This document shows, one piece after another, positions 26,441 to 35,257 of a stretch of 64,000 nt of DNA. The position numbers and the translations under genes were made by a program. Positions within the stretch are counted from its first letter, which is position 1, and each line of letters starts with the position of its first letter. The stretch spans positions 1-64,000 of the forward strand of contig JBJKYB010000001.1 in assembly GCA_045561235.1 (NCBI GenBank). Direction: 5' to 3'. Below the pieces are notes generated by a model that saw nothing but the letters and a program-made list of their open reading frames with translations, did not search any database and was not told the DNA's origin. This DNA comes from GCA-2705445 sp002705445. Lineage in GTDB: Bacteria > Pseudomonadota > Gammaproteobacteria > Poriferisulfidales > GCA-002705445.

Positions 26441-26519
26441 AGATAGTTTGAAGATTTAGACTTATAAACAACAAATTTTTTATAATTGTCAATCGTAGTA
26501 CTATTGAAAAAAGAAAAAT

Positions 26520-27440
26520 ATGATGAAGAACAAGATGAAGAACAATTCTAATATTAGTTTTAAAAACAAGCTTGTGGCTGGAGCTCTTGTCTCTGGTGTT
26601 GCAATTACTGCGTTTGTCTTAATTAGTGATTTAGATATTTCTTCAGATGATATTAATGAAATTTTTGATGAGGCATTAGAAGAGAATACTGAGCTTGTAA
26701 CTAAATTGTGTAAAGAAAATCTAAATGAAACTACAGAAGCTCAAGAATTTCTTGACATTCTTGGTGATTCGGGCTTTAACATTGGTGGTGATTCGGGCTT
26801 TAACATTGGTGATCCGGGCTTTACAGAAGACAATAATCAGCTCGCTACAGTCATAAAGAGGTGTGATGAAATTTTGAATTCTACAACTATTACTCTTACT
26901 TCAACAACCATTCCCGTTGAGACAACAATTCCAGTTGAGACAACTACAACTACGACTATTCCGAGCACAGAGTGTGATGAGTCCTTATCTAAAGTTGTAG
27001 CTGAAGACCCTAGCCAGGTTAGGGTATCTATTATTCAAGATGCCATTTATGCAGAGTATTACGATGATGGGGAATCTTATATTGATAAAGGTATCTTGAT
27101 TTGTTGGGAACCATTTTTAGTTGACGGGTTAGAATCTGAAGACTACTGGGTAGTATTTGGTTGGACATTAGATGATTATATCTCAGCTGACGGAGGTAGT
27201 TATGACACCGGAGTAATTTATTCAGTGTCATCAAGATATGGACCTTATGGAGATGAAGAACCCGCCAGAACATATATGTTTTTTGATTATGAGTATTTTT
27301 ATAATTTTGATGAAGCAAAACCATTCATTGTGAATGAAAAATTGCAGATTTACTTCCAAATAGAAGCACTTAATGAGAGCTCTCCGAATTATTGGTCTGA
27401 AAAAACTCAGCCTGTTTCAGTCATAATAGATGTTCCTTAA
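26520..27440 (+). CDS. Predicted surface protein carried alone in the first tRNA-Phe cassette
   Basis: This 306-residue protein has an N-terminal membrane anchor (about residues 17-37, VAGALVSGVAITAFVLIS), an acidic stretch, a GDSGFNIG repeat at residues 82-100, a Thr/Pro/Glu linker (about 120-145, IPVETTIPVETTTTT), and a C-terminal beta-rich domain with many aromatic residues, probably an extracellular domain beyond the wall. No family is recognised. The linker style matches the anchored protein at 15981. It is the only gene between the two 45-bp tRNA repeats. Confidence 0.65.
   Translation: MMKNKMKNNSNISFKNKLVAGALVSGVAITAFVLISDLDISSDDINEIFDEALEENTELVTKLCKENLNETTEAQEFLDILGDSGFNIGGDSGFNIGDPGFTEDNNQLATVIKRCDEILNSTTITLTSTTIPVETTIPVETTTTTTIPSTECDESLSKVVAEDPSQVRVSIIQDAIYAEYYDDGESYIDKGILICWEPFLVDGLESEDYWVVFGWTLDDYISADGGSYDTGVIYSVSSRYGPYGDEEPARTYMFFDYEYFYNFDEAKPFIVNEKLQIYFQIEALNESSPNYWSEKTQPVSVIIDVP
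26763..26823 (+). repeat. 24-bp in-frame tandem repeat
   Basis: Two perfect 24-base units start at 26763 and 26787 and encode GDSGFNIG; a third partial, diverged unit follows (GDPGF). Such repeats change length easily by slippage, so the spacer of this surface protein may vary between strains. Confidence 0.75.
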
Positions 27441-27482
27441 ATACTAAATAATTACAACAAGAAGTTATCTAGGAAGTTATTT

Positions 27483-27501
27483 ACTGTGCCAAAACTGTGC
27501 C
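27483..27501. repeat. Paired ACTGTGCC motifs near the right end of the tRNA-Phe cassette
   Basis: ACTGTGCC occurs at 27483-27490 and again at 27494-27501, 11 bases apart. The pair mirrors the one at 26421-26440 and lies between the cassette gene and the right tRNA repeat. Confidence 0.4.
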
Positions 27502-27587
27502 ACTTGGGTTTCTTTATTGTGATTTATTTACTGCTCGTTAGATGATACAAGCGCAAGGTAATGAGCGAAAACTAACAACGAATAAGT

Positions 27588-27665
27588 TACAATGAGATAA
27601 GGTCAAGTGGTCTGCCTTTATCTGAAAAACAAGGGGTCGGCAGTTCGATTCTGCCTCTGGCCACT
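27588..27665 (+). repeat. tRNA-Phe-derived copy A: own -10 box, truncated 5' half, intact 3' half
   Basis: TACAAT at 27588-27593, seven bases, then GGTCAAGTGG at 27601 in place of the tRNA 5' end, then an exact 45-base copy of the tRNA-Phe 3' half (27621-27665). About nine bases of the D-arm are missing, so it should not yield a working tRNA, although the outer acceptor pairs can largely form. The 5' flank is not that of the real tRNA-Phe, which lies directly after tRNA-Asp. Confidence 0.8.
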
Positions 27666-27718
27666 AGATAATTATAAAAAACAATATGAATATACAGCTT
27701 ATTTTGAAGATATAAACA

Positions 27719-28546
27719 ATGTGCAAAAAAACTGTCTTAAATAGATTGACTGGAAGAGATTTTTATTTAAGTTATGCCGCATTTTCAATAGTCGCTACAA
27801 ATCGATTAAAACTTTTTAAATTAGGAAAATTTGTTGACATAAACGAAGTCAGTAAATCAGATGATATGTATGGTGTTTGGAAAAATGTTAACAATTTGAA
27901 TAAGTTTTTAGGGTTTCGACTTACAAATATAGATTTAATACAGTTTATATCTACGTTGCTATCTCAAAAGGTTGTTTATACAGAAATAGGCGTTTCTGTA
28001 TTAAAAAATTTTTACTTAATGGCAAATTTTTTAAACAAGTCTGAATTATATGCATTTGATATTAATGATATATATAAGCCTATGGAGGAGAAATTTAAAT
28101 TTGTGAATAAATCTGGGATTAAAAAAAACTATGTTTTGGACAACAATGAAATAATTTATTTTAAAGGGGATGTTTTTTCTTCAGATGACTTGACAGCTTT
28201 TTCTGATGAATTTAAAGGAAAGACAAATTTAATTTATTCAGATGCTGATCACACAGAAAAAGGTTTGCTGTTTGAATATGAATATTTTTATAAATTAGTT
28301 TTGGATGAAGAGTTTATTTTATACTTCGATGATGTAAACTCAAAAACTATGCCTGGGTTTTTAAAAATTCTCGAAAAAATTAGAACAGAAAGACCCTCCA
28401 GTAGTATTAATGGTTATACATTCTGGATAAATGGCTGGATGGGAAAGAATAAAAATCAGCATCGAAATGGAATAATAAGTACTGTGAATATTCACAATGC
28501 ATTGAAAAAAAATAAAATAAAGTTAAAAAACTTCAAGATACTTTAG
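27719..28546 (+). CDS. Class I methyltransferase-like protein
   Basis: This 275-residue protein has a probable SAM-binding motif I (VVYTEIGVSVLKNFYL, about residues 90-105), an acidic strand-2 end (ELYAFDIND) and a motif with LIYSDADHTEKG and LYFDDVN. These suggest a TylF/Methyltransf_24-like Rossmann fold, but identity is low by eye. It lies in the second interval between tRNA-Phe copies, among glycan genes, so a sugar O-methyltransferase role is plausible. It starts ATG at 27719 without a clear ribosome binding site. Confidence 0.55.
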   Translation: MCKKTVLNRLTGRDFYLSYAAFSIVATNRLKLFKLGKFVDINEVSKSDDMYGVWKNVNNLNKFLGFRLTNIDLIQFISTLLSQKVVYTEIGVSVLKNFYLMANFLNKSELYAFDINDIYKPMEEKFKFVNKSGIKKNYVLDNNEIIYFKGDVFSSDDLTAFSDEFKGKTNLIYSDADHTEKGLLFEYEYFYKLVLDEEFILYFDDVNSKTMPGFLKILEKIRTERPSSSINGYTFWINGWMGKNKNQHRNGIISTVNIHNALKKNKIKLKNFKIL

Positions 28547-28558
28547 CGATTATTAATT

Positions 28559-29404
28559 TTAGACTTTTATACCAACTCTTCCTGTAAAATCTGATTGAGC
28601 AAAAAATGGCCTTGTAGGTGTATCGTGCCTTAAAAAATAGTCATCAACTGCTTTTCTTGCTCCATCCCAATACCCATAATCATCGATTAGAAGTACTCCA
28701 CCAATTTCAAGTTTAGGATACAAAACTTCTAATTCAACGATAGTTGAATCGTACCAATCAGTATCAAGCCTTAAAACAGAAATTTTTTCAGGTAAATTTG
28801 ATTTAATTTTTAAAGTATCTTCTACTTTTCCTTTTATAAAAGTTATATTTTCGAGAGTTAAGCCTGCTTTTTTAAAATTTTCTCTTACCTCATCTAGGGA
28901 GGCATAGCACCAAGAATTGAAATTTAGTTCTTGGTGTTTATTAAAGACATTTTTTGAGGTATCACCAATAAATACTGATTTATCTACACCATCATCAGGT
29001 TCACTCATTCCTGTAAAGGTATCATAAATGTAAAAATTTCTATTTTTAAAGTACTTCTTACATGCAAGTGATGCTGCTATAGCATTACCACCCCTCCATG
29101 TTCCACACTCTACAAATGAACCTCGAATATTATTAAACTCTACATGCTTGACCGCTAGGACAGTGTCTGTCAATCTAGCGGGAGATACCATTGTTAAATC
29201 ATTTTTTAAAACATACTTTATTGCATTTACATCTTCTTCATTTAATTCTGGTCGCTTTTCTAGAAATTTATTTTTTTTTATTCTTTCAACTCTTTCTAGA
29301 TTCAAATATTCATAGCTAAGTTGTTTGTTATCATATTTAGTTTTTAAGATTTCGTAATTAAATGATTCAAAAATTTTTTTAATTATTTTTTTAAAAAACT
29401 GCAT
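28559..29404 (-). CDS. TylF/MycF-family O-methyltransferase
   Basis: This 281-residue protein has the TylF pattern: GSFVECGTWRGGNAIAAS (motif I, about residue 100), FYIYDTFTGMSEPD, a VLRLDTDWYDSTIVELE segment with the metal-binding aspartates, and GGVLLIDDYGYWDGARKAVDDY. Characterised relatives methylate hydroxyls on deoxysugars using SAM and magnesium. In this setting it probably methylates a surface glycan. A second family member lies at 37660. Confidence 0.88.
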   Translation of the reverse strand: MQFFKKIIKKIFESFNYEILKTKYDNKQLSYEYLNLERVERIKKNKFLEKRPELNEEDVNAIKYVLKNDLTMVSPARLTDTVLAVKHVEFNNIRGSFVECGTWRGGNAIAASLACKKYFKNRNFYIYDTFTGMSEPDDGVDKSVFIGDTSKNVFNKHQELNFNSWCYASLDEVRENFKKAGLTLENITFIKGKVEDTLKIKSNLPEKISVLRLDTDWYDSTIVELEVLYPKLEIGGVLLIDDYGYWDGARKAVDDYFLRHDTPTRPFFAQSDFTGRVGIKV

Positions 29405-29554
29405 TACATAAATTAATTTAGCAGGTTTGAATCATAGCTTGATTCAATTGGAATAATTGTTATTTATCAAATCAAAACTTGTAAAGAAGACTAATTTAAA
29501 TTATTTGCATGGCTGTAGATTTTGATTGAGATTTAGTATAAAGTTTTTTATGAA

Positions 29555-30913
29555 ATGAAAAATTATAATTTTAACTTCTCAAATTCTGTATTTGTTTTGA
29601 TAAGCATTTCAACTTTGTTTATTTTAATTTATAACATTTTTCATTACTCTCCAATTCTGGGTTACGATGCTGAAGCACACTTCAATTATGTTGATTATTT
29701 ATCCAGGTATCTTCCTAAAGAAATAAAATTACCTAGCCAAGATGAAACAAGAGAATTTTTCAATCCACCAATCGGTTATCTTTTTCCTTCATTTGCACAA
29801 CTAATTTGCAGAAATATAATTGAATCCAATAACTTATTATCTGATTGTCAGCCTATCTATGGTAAAGCAACCCAAATATTTCAATCTATTTTATATGTAA
29901 TAACTTTATGTATTAATCTTTTTACGTTAAAACTAGTTACAAAATCAAAAAATATTTTTAATGTTGAGTATTTAATTTTAATTTCTCTCCTCGCTGTAAA
30001 TTACAGGACAATATCAATGATTCGTGGTGAAACATATATACTATTTTTTCTAAGTTTATTCTTACTGGTTGTACTAAAAGCAGATAACCATAATTATGAT
30101 TTAGGTTTGAAACAAATAATTTATACAGGTGTCATTATTGCCTGCATTGCATTAAGTAGACAATGGGGCTTTTTATTATTCATTCCATTAATTGTTTTAT
30201 TAATTTATAAAAACACAAAACTAAATTATTTCAAATTTTGGTCAAAAAGTGCATCTATCGGTGCGTTATTATCAAGCTGGTTTTATGTTGGTCTATATCA
30301 GAATTATGGATCTTTTACTGCCTTCAATATGGAATCAAAAGGCTTTTCATTAAACAATCAAAATCTATCTTTTTATATACCTAATTTCTCTCAACTTGAG
30401 TTCTTATTTACAAAACCGATTAGACCTAATTTAAATAATCAATTTATTTCTATATTATATTCTGATTTATGGGGTGATTACTGGGGATATTTTACTTTTA
30501 CATCTAGGTTTTTAAATGATGGTCGAAATCAATTAAATATTGGAGACTATCTTGCAAGAGTAAATCTTGTTTCAATTATCACTACTTTTATTGTCGTTAT
30601 TTTTTGCTACCTAGCCTACAAAAAGTATAAATCTAATTTTATTATTCAGTATGTCAATTTAGCTTGGATTGCAAGCCTAATAGGCTATTTACTATTTACA
30701 ATTTCATATCCTAATTCAACTGGAGATACAATTAAATCCACATACATAATTCAAGCATTTCACTTAATGGTATTTTTGGCATCTATCTACTTTTATGAAT
30801 TGAAAAGAGTAAATAAAAAAATGCATACTGGGGTTATAATTTCGTTGATTATTATTTATATTCATAATTTCCAATCATATTTATCACACTTTCCATACAA
30901 TTTTTTACCTTAA
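29555..30913 (+). CDS. GT-C-like integral membrane glycosyltransferase
   Basis: This 452-residue protein has about ten membrane segments and a first extracytoplasmic loop with acidic residues (GYDAEAHFNYVDYL, about residues 33-46), a feature of GT-C enzymes that use polyprenyl-phosphate-linked sugars (ArnT/PMT type). The exact family is not identified. A polyprenyl-phosphate sugar synthase of GT2 type is encoded nearby at 32687, which would supply the donor. Confidence 0.6.
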   Translation: MKNYNFNFSNSVFVLISISTLFILIYNIFHYSPILGYDAEAHFNYVDYLSRYLPKEIKLPSQDETREFFNPPIGYLFPSFAQLICRNIIESNNLLSDCQPIYGKATQIFQSILYVITLCINLFTLKLVTKSKNIFNVEYLILISLLAVNYRTISMIRGETYILFFLSLFLLVVLKADNHNYDLGLKQIIYTGVIIACIALSRQWGFLLFIPLIVLLIYKNTKLNYFKFWSKSASIGALLSSWFYVGLYQNYGSFTAFNMESKGFSLNNQNLSFYIPNFSQLEFLFTKPIRPNLNNQFISILYSDLWGDYWGYFTFTSRFLNDGRNQLNIGDYLARVNLVSIITTFIVVIFCYLAYKKYKSNFIIQYVNLAWIASLIGYLLFTISYPNSTGDTIKSTYIIQAFHLMVFLASIYFYELKRVNKKMHTGVIISLIIIYIHNFQSYLSHFPYNFLP

Positions 30914-30969
30914 TTTATTTTTATTTAAATAAATTATCCTTTTGAAATATATTTTTTGAGGATATAGGT

Positions 30970-31012
30970 TATAATTTTCAAAGCGGCAAAACGGGGGAGC
31001 AGAAAGGCTTCC
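30970..31012 (+). promoter_or_regulatory. Promoter and GC-rich leader hairpin before a GT-C gene
   Basis: TATAAT at 30970-30975 is followed by seven bases and an unusually G-rich leader for this genome. GGGGAGC can pair with GCTTCCT (loop AGAAAG), and the hairpin ends right at the TTG start at 31013. It might modulate translation. It does not match a riboswitch class I can name. Confidence 0.4.
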
Positions 31013-32680
31013 TTGAGCATGTTTAAAATTCGACATCTCAATCTCAATTTAGAAAAAAATTTTATTCCTGCTCTAATTTTTGTGTGCGGTTTATATTTTA
31101 GGTTTTTATGGTCACATCTCTCTCAATGGAAACATGAAGAAGCAGTAATATTGTGGATTTCTTTAACAAAAAATATTCTCAATTCTCCATTTAGTAATGT
31201 ATCGTCACCTGGGGTTCCTAATCCAAATTTATCGATTCTTTTTTCAAAAGTATTAATTTTATTTGATTCTTTTGTTGCAGTTTCAATATTTTTAAGTTCT
31301 GTTCAGTGTATTATCTTATTCTTTTGTTTAAAAACAACCGATAAAAAATTTAATATTATTTTAGGCCTCTTTTTGTCTTTTAGTTCGTACCTTGTTTTTG
31401 TAACATCTTCAATTGCTTTACATATGGCAGTCTTAACTTTTAATGCATTATTTTTAAAATTATTTTTTGAATACTTTCTATATAAAAAATATTATCTAGG
31501 ATCTTATTTTCCAATAGTAACTATTTTGCCAGTATCTCTTTATCTTGGTGGATTTTCAAACACTTTGATATATTTTTTAATTTTTGTTGGCATATTATTA
31601 TTTAATTTTAAAAATTTCAAAATGAACTTTTCGAGTAAATACCATTTTGGTGCAGGACTCTTTCTACTTACTTCTATTTTTTACATCACGTGGTATCAAT
31701 ATTTTACTAATATTGAATTTAATTCTTTAAAAATACAAAGTTCAGGAACTGAACTTTTTCCTTATTCAAGAATTATGGATTATCTTTATTTAGGGGTTCA
31801 AAATACTAAAATCTTTCCATCTTTTTTCTTAAATATTTTTGCTGATCAAGCAAATATTTATTGGCCATTTCAATACAGTGATAAGTTTTCACCATCAACG
31901 GAAAATACTGTTGGTCTTTTACTAAAATATCATAAAATTTTTAATCTATTTTCTGTCTTAGCTATTTTCTCTGGATTATTTGTAAGCGACTCAAAATTTA
32001 AAAAAAAGGTTAATACTGAATACTTACTGAAAGCTATTTTTACACTTTTTCTAATATATGTTTATACCGTATTAACACCGATTTTGGGGCAGGGAAGGTC
32101 TTTTTTTGATTTTGATATTGGTAGTTTAATGGTTTATTCATCAATGTATATTCTTTACATATATCTATGGTCTACTTCTTTTTTTATTTTCAGATATAAT
32201 AAATTATTTTCTAGGAGCATTGTATTATTTATATCCTCTTTTTTTCTTTTAAATCTAATTACTTCCAAAAGCCTTCAGAATGAATTTAACAATTCTATAA
32301 GTTATGGCCATTCTGTCGCTGATGAATCAATAATTCATAAAGAAGAAATAGTCGATTTTTTAGCTGGATATGTTAATGATGAAATATCAATTTATTACGG
32401 TCTAATGGAATTTGAGTACGAATGGTCAAATTATTTTAATCAAATAAACTATTCCGGTTCTTATTACAAATTTATATACAGCAATGGAAGAGAGTTTGAT
32501 TATTTATTAAAGAGAAAATATGGGATTGATAATTTACAAGAAGGTTTTTTAAATAGAAATCCAGACAATACTCAATTTTTTCTTAGCTACTCCTTTGACG
32601 ATCTACCTACGGATGTTTACAAGAACTTCAATCACTATCAGTTTGGCAATTATATTGTGACTGTTAACTTAGATTTTTAA
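31013..32680 (+). CDS. GT-C-like membrane glycosyltransferase, paralogue 1
   Basis: This protein has up to 555 residues, starting at TTG 31013 or ATG 31019. It has many membrane helices, an acidic first loop (SQWKHEEAVILWIS, about residues 37-50), the shared motif GVPNPNLSILFSKVLILFDS, and a C-terminal soluble tail of about 110 residues (GREFDYLLKRKYGIDNLQEG). The same features recur in the gene at 33445, so the two are paralogues flanking a GT2 gene. The probable role is transfer of polyprenyl-phosphate sugars onto glycan outside the membrane. Confidence 0.6.
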   Translation: MSMFKIRHLNLNLEKNFIPALIFVCGLYFRFLWSHLSQWKHEEAVILWISLTKNILNSPFSNVSSPGVPNPNLSILFSKVLILFDSFVAVSIFLSSVQCIILFFCLKTTDKKFNIILGLFLSFSSYLVFVTSSIALHMAVLTFNALFLKLFFEYFLYKKYYLGSYFPIVTILPVSLYLGGFSNTLIYFLIFVGILLFNFKNFKMNFSSKYHFGAGLFLLTSIFYITWYQYFTNIEFNSLKIQSSGTELFPYSRIMDYLYLGVQNTKIFPSFFLNIFADQANIYWPFQYSDKFSPSTENTVGLLLKYHKIFNLFSVLAIFSGLFVSDSKFKKKVNTEYLLKAIFTLFLIYVYTVLTPILGQGRSFFDFDIGSLMVYSSMYILYIYLWSTSFFIFRYNKLFSRSIVLFISSFFLLNLITSKSLQNEFNNSISYGHSVADESIIHKEEIVDFLAGYVNDEISIYYGLMEFEYEWSNYFNQINYSGSYYKFIYSNGREFDYLLKRKYGIDNLQEGFLNRNPDNTQFFLSYSFDDLPTDVYKNFNHYQFGNYIVTVNLDF

Positions 32681-32686
32681 CATTTA

Positions 32687-33382
32687 ATGAAAAATATAAA
32701 TTACTCAGTAATAATGCCTTTTTTTAATGAAGAAAAAACACTAGAAACTGCAGTTTTAAATTTATTAAAAGAAGACTTTGCCAGCGAGATTATTTTGGTT
32801 AATGATGGATCATACGATAACTCATATGAAATTGCTTTAAAACTAATTAATAAATATAAAAATATTAAATTAGTTAACTCAAAAACAAATAAAGGAAAAG
32901 GACATGCTCTCAAAGTTGGAATTAACGAATCAACTAAAAAATACATTGGGATACTTGATGCTGATTTGGAGTACTCACCAAATGATTTAAAAAGATTATT
33001 TTTTGAAATTAATTCAAGTGAAGGTGATGTAACATGCGGTTCAAGATTTATAGGTGATTTTAAAAGGGAAAATATATATTTAAGAACCTATTTTGCTAAT
33101 AAGTTTTTAAGTAAGCTTTTTTCAACGATACATAAACAAAAAGTTACAGATATTGCAACCTGTCTTAAAGTTTTTAGAAAAGATATTCTTCAATCTATTG
33201 AGCTAAAAGAAAAAGGTTTTACTATAGAGGTAGAACTTTTGGCAAAAACCCTTGCTAAGTCAAATAAATATACTGAAATTCCCATAAGCTATTCTGCTAG
33301 GAGTTATAAAGATGGAAAAAAAATAAAATTCATTGATGGTTTTAGATATATCGCCTCTATCTTCAAATTGGCTAGTCAATAA
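32687..33382 (+). CDS. GT2 polyprenyl-phosphate sugar synthase-like glycosyltransferase
   Basis: This 231-residue GT-A enzyme of the DPM1 type has YSVIMPFFNEEKTL at the start, a donor site LVNDGSYDNS, the DXD-equivalent GILDADLEY and VTCGSRFIGDF. It lacks C-terminal membrane helices. Such enzymes charge polyprenyl phosphate with a hexose for GT-C transferases, and here it sits between two GT-C paralogues. The gene starts six bases after the previous stop. Confidence 0.85.
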   Translation: MKNINYSVIMPFFNEEKTLETAVLNLLKEDFASEIILVNDGSYDNSYEIALKLINKYKNIKLVNSKTNKGKGHALKVGINESTKKYIGILDADLEYSPNDLKRLFFEINSSEGDVTCGSRFIGDFKRENIYLRTYFANKFLSKLFSTIHKQKVTDIATCLKVFRKDILQSIELKEKGFTIEVELLAKTLAKSNKYTEIPISYSARSYKDGKKIKFIDGFRYIASIFKLASQ

Positions 33383-33444
33383 AATAAAAATGAAGATTAA
33401 TACTTACAAATATTTAATTACAAAATCTATAGTTTAAAAAAATC

Positions 33445-35097
33445 ATGAAAAATTTTAAAATACAAAAAGAAAAAGCACTTTTCTCTCTTGCTACAGTTTT
33501 ATTAATTATTTATAAAATTTTTTGGGGTGCAATAGCTGCATCTTGGAGAGAAGATGAGTCAACTGTAATTTGGATTGCTGACAATATAACGGCTATAAAT
33601 ACTCATGTAGGTCTTATAAGTTCAGTAGGGCTACCAAATCCAAATTTATTAATCTTATTTTCAAAAATATTTACAATTTTTGACTCCCTAATTTCCGTCT
33701 CTTTATTTATTGCTTTTTTAAATATTATCCTTATTTATCTGGCACTAAAAAACAAAGAAAATGATTATAAAAATATTCTTTTATTTTTACTAATTGGATT
33801 TTCAACCTACTTAAGCCAGCATACAATTGAGCCATGGGGACAATCTTTATTAACAACTATTAACTCTTTATTTTTATATTTTTTATTTAAATTTGCTGTT
33901 AATAAACAATATTATTTATTTCCTTTATTTCCTGTTATTGCAATCTTGCCATCTGGGATTTATCTTGCAGGTTTAACAAACTCTGTATTGTATACAATAT
34001 TTTTTACAATTTTTACTTTGTTATATATAAAAAATATAAAATATTTTTTTACCAATAAATATATAAATTTGATTTCAATAACTTTATTATTTTTAATCTC
34101 TAGATTAACTTGGATTCCCTATTTCAATAAAGTCACTCTAAATGAAATTTCAAAAGTTGGAAACAGCTCACATGATATTTTATTGATATTTATTGAGAGA
34201 TATAAGAATACCGTTAGATCATTATTCGGATTTTGGGTTGATGATAGGTCATATTATTTTCCAACTATGAATACCAATATAATTTCTAATTCAACTAATG
34301 ATCTTTATCAATTATTTCTAAAATTTCATTGGTTTCTTCAGAGATATGCGCTGATAAATATTTTGTTAATTTTTATCCTATTAATATTTTTTCAAAAAAT
34401 GCTTGATATGCATTATATTAAAAAAGTTTTTATTCTAATTTTTTATTTGTTCTTGTTTACATCTATAAGTCCTGCTGTTGGTGGAAGAGAGTTTCTAAAA
34501 TATCAAAGAATGGATAATTATATAGAAACATATTTTATTTATTTATATTTATGGTTTTTCTTGGGATATTGTTATAAAAATTTTAAACTATCAAAATTGT
34601 TTCATTTTTTAAATAGTTTTTTAATTGTAGTTTTTGTTGTATTCAACGTATATTTTTCTTACAATATTTTAATTGACAACTATCAAAATAAAGCAAGTGT
34701 TTTGTCGGAATCTGATGTACCCATGTTGCATAAACAGCAAATTACAGAATTTATTGCTGATGATTGGAGTAAAACAGGAGACAGCAAAAAAATTCCAATT
34801 TTTTATGATTTGGGAGGCGGTATCTACGACTGGGTAAACGAATTTGGTACAAAGTATTCACCATATTATCCATCAAATCCATACACAATTGGACGAGGAT
34901 TCGATTACATATTTAAGAAAAAATATGACTTAAGTAATTCGCAAGAAGGAAAACAATTTAGGAATATAGACGAAGCAAAGTATATTATTTCTTATATATT
35001 CACCGAGGAAAATAAAGAGATTTATGATGAATATGAAAATATTTATTTTGGTAAGTTAAGGTTGTCAATAAATAACAATTTTGATTTGAACAACTGA
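33445..35097 (+). CDS. GT-C-like membrane glycosyltransferase, paralogue 2
   Basis: This 550-residue protein shares with the gene at 31013 the acidic first loop (SWREDESTVIWIAD), GLPNPNLLILFSKIFTIFDS, and the soluble C-terminal tail (GRGFDYIFKKKYDLSNSQEG). Several hydrophobic helices lie between. Divergence is substantial, so the duplication is old or the two copies came separately. It is the last gene before tRNA-Phe copy B. Confidence 0.6.
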   Translation: MKNFKIQKEKALFSLATVLLIIYKIFWGAIAASWREDESTVIWIADNITAINTHVGLISSVGLPNPNLLILFSKIFTIFDSLISVSLFIAFLNIILIYLALKNKENDYKNILLFLLIGFSTYLSQHTIEPWGQSLLTTINSLFLYFLFKFAVNKQYYLFPLFPVIAILPSGIYLAGLTNSVLYTIFFTIFTLLYIKNIKYFFTNKYINLISITLLFLISRLTWIPYFNKVTLNEISKVGNSSHDILLIFIERYKNTVRSLFGFWVDDRSYYFPTMNTNIISNSTNDLYQLFLKFHWFLQRYALINILLIFILLIFFQKMLDMHYIKKVFILIFYLFLFTSISPAVGGREFLKYQRMDNYIETYFIYLYLWFFLGYCYKNFKLSKLFHFLNSFLIVVFVVFNVYFSYNILIDNYQNKASVLSESDVPMLHKQQITEFIADDWSKTGDSKKIPIFYDLGGGIYDWVNEFGTKYSPYYPSNPYTIGRGFDYIFKKKYDLSNSQEGKQFRNIDEAKYIISYIFTEENKEIYDEYENIYFGKLRLSINNNFDLNN

Positions 35098-35177
35098 TGG
35101 CAAAAATTTAAATTTATCATAGATTTAGATACATAATCTCAATCATAAATTTATAATTAAATAGTAAAGAATGTGTT

Positions 35178-35253
35178 TATAATCAACTTAGGTCAAATGG
35201 TTAGCCCACATCTACTAAAACAAGGGATCGGCAGTTCGATTCTGTTAATGACT
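35178..35253 (+). repeat. tRNA-Phe-derived copy B: -10 box and partly decayed tRNA
   Basis: TATAAT at 35178-35183, seven bases, then GGTCAAATGGTTAGCCC, and later AAAACAAGGG and TCGGCAGTTCGATTCTG matching the tRNA-Phe anticodon and T-arm regions. Five outer acceptor pairs (GGTCA with TGACT) still form, one through a changed base on the 3' strand. The ATG of the asparagine synthase-like gene starts a few bases downstream. Confidence 0.75.
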
Positions 35254-35257
35254 TCAA

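Noticed and set aside
26111..26492. Three short ORFs crossing tRNA-Asp and tRNA-Phe on both strands
   Set aside because: They are translations of tRNA sequence and have no ribosome binding site or coding pattern.
27600..27665. A functional second tRNA-Phe gene
   Set aside because: The D-arm and the 5' strand of the anticodon stem are missing or mismatched.
30970..31012. Fifth tRNA-derived copy or a known riboswitch
   Set aside because: It shares the TATAAT-N7-G geometry, but the sequence after it does not align with tRNA-Phe, and it matches no riboswitch core I can name.
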